DNA of 63,779 nucleotides from Rhodospirillaceae bacterium (GTDB lineage: Bacteria; Pseudomonadota; Alphaproteobacteria; UBA2966): the NCBI GenBank assembly GCA_002690215.1, contig NZDS01000132.1:1-63779 (forward strand). The letters are read 5' to 3'. Made by a program: the position numbers and the translations under genes. Numbering within the stretch: position 1 is the stretch's first letter; every line of letters begins with the position of its first letter. Below are positions 61,570 to 63,779 of the stretch, one piece after another. The notes under the pieces are model-generated. The model ran no database searches. It had not been told where the DNA came from and saw only the letters and a program-made list of their open reading frames with translations.

Positions 61570-63636
61570 ATGCAACAACAGGAACTGGGCCGGCGGTTAT
61601 TTTCCTTCGGCGTGATCACCGACACCCACGTCAATCAGGGGGAGGACGAGTGCAACTCCCCCTACCAGGCCAATGTCCTGGCCAACCGGCGCATGCGCCA
61701 TGTGATCCGTGACCTGAATTCGCGGCACTTGGAATTCGTCGTCAATATCGGTGACCTGGTGCATCCGGTGCCGGCCATCCCCGACCTTTACGGGCAAGCG
61801 GCGGCACGCTTCCATGAACAGGTCAAGGATCTGAAGCACAAGCTCTATCTGACGCCGGGCAATCACGACGTCGGCGACAAGCCCAACGATTGGGCCCCGG
61901 CGGCCGGTGTGCATGAGGACCATCTGGCGCTGTGGGACAAGCATTTCGGGGCCCAGTACCAGTCCTTCGACCATGACGATTGCCATTTCGTCATCATCAA
62001 CGCCCAGATCATCAACTCAGGCTTCGCCGGCGAGGCGGCGCAACGCCAGTGGCTGGAAGCGGATCTGGAAGCCAACAGGGGCAAACGCATCTTCCTGCAC
62101 AGCCACTATCCGCCCTATTTCTCGAAGCCGGACGAGGAGGTGAACTACGACAACATCGCCGAACCGGGACGGTCGTGGTTGCTGGGCCTGCTTGCGACCT
62201 ACCAGGTCGAGGCCCTGCTGGTCGGCCATGTGCATAATTTCTGGTACTACCGCCATGCCGAGACCGATTGCTACTTGCTGCCATCGACGGCTTTCGTACG
62301 TCTGGATTACAGCGAAATGTACCGCGTGCGGCCCGGCCCCGACACGGAGTTCGGCCGTAACGACCGGCCGAAGCTGGGCTATTTCGTCGTCCATGTGCAC
62401 GAGCACGGCCACGTCTGCGACATCATCCGCACCTACGGAGAGGTGGCCGAGGCCGGCAGCCCCGAGCCCCGGCCCGTCGAACGCCTAGCTCCGCTGCACC
62501 CGCGTCTCAACAAGCGCAGCGGTTTCGGTTTCGACATGCGCCAGAACTGGATGGAGATCGTCGAGATTCCGCCCACCGGCGGCCTCGATGAATTCGACCG
62601 CAAGGAGGTGCGCAACGACTATCCCTTGATGGCCATCTGGGAGATGGGCGTGCGCAAGCTTCGCCTTCCCCTGCGGGACCTGTTGCTGGCCGAGAGGCGC
62701 CAGCGCCTGCGCAGCCTGCAGGCCCATGGCCATGAGTTCACGCTGTTCACGTTCGGCGACCCGTCCCCCCTTCATCGCGAATTGATCCTGGCCCACCAGG
62801 ACATCTTTTCGGCCTGGGAGATCGGGGTTAACTGGGACGTCCTGGAGCACATCGTCGGCGGCATCGGAGAGATCGCCCGCCAGGTCGATCTGCCCGTCTA
62901 TTTGTCACGGCTGCGCTCGATCGACGAGCAGCGCACGGAAGCCGGAAAGTACTATCACGCCATCAACCAGGGCTTCCTGGCCGACGACCGTGACCAGATG
63001 GCCGGCCTTCTGGCACGTGCCGAACTGAAAGGTGCGCTCGCTGGTTTTGTTTTCCGCTTGACCCTCGATCAATCGCCCTGGGAGACCATCGCCAGGGCCA
63101 GTTCCCTGGCCGCCGAAATGGGCGTCCGGGCGTCGGTGCATTTGCGCATGTTCGGCGCCAATCCGGCAGAAGAAGCGGCCGACGACCAGCAGATCATGAG
63201 CCGCATTGCCGAAGCCATGATGGCGGCCGCGGCCCACGACAACGTCGCCGTTTACGCCGACACCCTGGCCGACAACGACCGCGGCTATTTCCCCCGCCAG
63301 GGCGTGCTTGACCGCCTGTGGAATCCCCGGGCGGGCTTCCATGTGGTGCGCCACCTGAACGCCGCTCTCAACCGGCTCACCGGGCCCTTGACGACGGGCA
63401 GGACCGGGGCTTGCGCCGGCGGCCATTTCGTCGGCCTGCAATCGGACCACGGCCCTGTCATCCTGGTGCTCCCGGATGCTTCGGCCACGCAGATCACGGT
63501 TCCCGCCGGCCCCGGCCCCGGCCGCCGCATCGATTTGGGCAGCGGGGTCATCGAACCGGCCGACAGCGACGGCTCGTCTTTGACCCTGGCGCTGGCCGGC
63601 GGCGGTGTTGCGCCGGTCCTGATCGTTCCGGGTTAG
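61570..63636 (+). CDS. metallophosphoesterase with large unassigned C-terminal region
   Basis: 688 residues. The first ~290 form a calcineurin-type phosphoesterase with all metal motifs: ITDTHVN, NIGDLVH, TPGNHDVG, HSHYPPYF and VGHVHNFW. From about 320 to 600 alternating strand/helix patterns (PLHRELILAHQDIFSAWEIG, VYLSRLRSID, ASVHLRMFGANP) look like an alpha/beta barrel. The last ~70 residues are beta-rich. There is no signal peptide. GGAG lies about 10 bases before the ATG. The substrate is unknown; the second domain may be a sugar-phosphate or glycan binding/catalytic unit, but this is inference. Confidence 0.82.
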   Translation: MQQQELGRRLFSFGVITDTHVNQGEDECNSPYQANVLANRRMRHVIRDLNSRHLEFVVNIGDLVHPVPAIPDLYGQAAARFHEQVKDLKHKLYLTPGNHDVGDKPNDWAPAAGVHEDHLALWDKHFGAQYQSFDHDDCHFVIINAQIINSGFAGEAAQRQWLEADLEANRGKRIFLHSHYPPYFSKPDEEVNYDNIAEPGRSWLLGLLATYQVEALLVGHVHNFWYYRHAETDCYLLPSTAFVRLDYSEMYRVRPGPDTEFGRNDRPKLGYFVVHVHEHGHVCDIIRTYGEVAEAGSPEPRPVERLAPLHPRLNKRSGFGFDMRQNWMEIVEIPPTGGLDEFDRKEVRNDYPLMAIWEMGVRKLRLPLRDLLLAERRQRLRSLQAHGHEFTLFTFGDPSPLHRELILAHQDIFSAWEIGVNWDVLEHIVGGIGEIARQVDLPVYLSRLRSIDEQRTEAGKYYHAINQGFLADDRDQMAGLLARAELKGALAGFVFRLTLDQSPWETIARASSLAAEMGVRASVHLRMFGANPAEEAADDQQIMSRIAEAMMAAAAHDNVAVYADTLADNDRGYFPRQGVLDRLWNPRAGFHVVRHLNAALNRLTGPLTTGRTGACAGGHFVGLQSDHGPVILVLPDASATQITVPAGPGPGRRIDLGSGVIEPADSDGSSLTLALAGGGVAPVLIVPG

Positions 63637-63779
63637 TACCCACTATCACAAAAGGATGGCACGTCTGACGGCCAGGAAGGACCACAGGGACAACCTTGTG
63701 CTAGGAGCGTGGTCCGCCGTGATGGGGGACCATCACAAGGACCGCGGGACGACGTCCGATGGTCCTTCATGGCCGCCCT
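63637..63779. other. non-coding window end with inverted repeats
   Basis: No gene is supported. GGCCAGGAAGGACCA (63670-63684) and TGGTCCTTCATGGCC (63760-63774) are complementary at 14 of 15 positions. Between them lie further GGTCC/GGACC pairs, so the segment can fold into a long stem-loop. It might be the end of a repeat or mobile element that continues outside the window. Confidence 0.45.

Overview
The window (63.8 kb, high GC, tightly packed genes with many 1-4 bp start/stop overlaps) looks like a contig from an uncultured alphaproteobacterium, probably Rhodospirillales-like. The best lineage evidence is the cell-envelope/repair block tsaE-amgK, murU, addB, addA, trxA, together with single-copy housekeeping genes of alphaproteobacterial type (cobB, ltaE, thpR, dtd, tesA-ybbA-ybbP). 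No rRNA, tRNA or CRISPR array was seen. No gene-free stretch exceeds about 170 bases.

Positions 1-33825 are dominated by acyl-CoA metabolism. A 5'-truncated TRAP permease and an enoyl-CoA hydratase open the window. A secreted caspase-like protein, a family III CoA-transferase and a DHH phosphoesterase follow. Next is a minus-strand operon of a ubiquitin-like MoaD-type protein, a three-subunit molybdenum hydroxylase and an acyl-CoA dehydrogenase (5756-10882). Then comes an operon of enoyl-CoA hydratase, TetR regulator and a biotin-dependent acyl-CoA carboxylase whose alpha subunit is split in two genes (11233-16357). A third cluster (16524-25289) encodes an alpha/beta hydrolase, a malyl/methylmalyl/citramalyl-CoA-lyase-like aldolase, a DUF3237 protein, a CoA-transferase, two single-domain MaoC proteins, an acyl-CoA dehydrogenase, an MmgE/PrpD protein and an acyl-CoA synthetase. 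This gene set resembles itaconate/mesaconate/citramalate-type C5 dicarboxylate pathways. An acyl-CoA dehydrogenase, an orphan seven-PAS histidine kinase and an SDR-SDR-ligase operon complete the first half.

Positions 33842-54735 are more housekeeping in nature: threonine aldolase and CobB sirtuin; a translationally coupled LMW phosphatase and fructosamine kinase (protein deglycation); a pentapeptide-repeat protein preceded by a perfect CRP-type palindrome; thpR and tesA, divergent from a YbbA/YbbP-type ABC exporter; thioredoxin; and the tsaE-amgK/murU/addBA operon. The most unusual gene is here: AddB and AddA lie in one uninterrupted 2125-codon frame, so the window predicts a single-chain helicase-nuclease. 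A ferredoxin-NADP reductase, a MarR regulator with a predicted auto-operator and an M17 aminopeptidase follow.

Positions 54825-63779 hold a glutathione transferase, a TAXI binding protein, two divergent PIN-toxin modules, dtd, an acyl-CoA ligase, an MFS carrier and a metallophosphoesterase with a large unassigned C-terminal region. Two intergenic repeat elements 44 kb apart (11173-11227 and 55459-55531) share the same core motif and look like members of one dispersed REP-like family.
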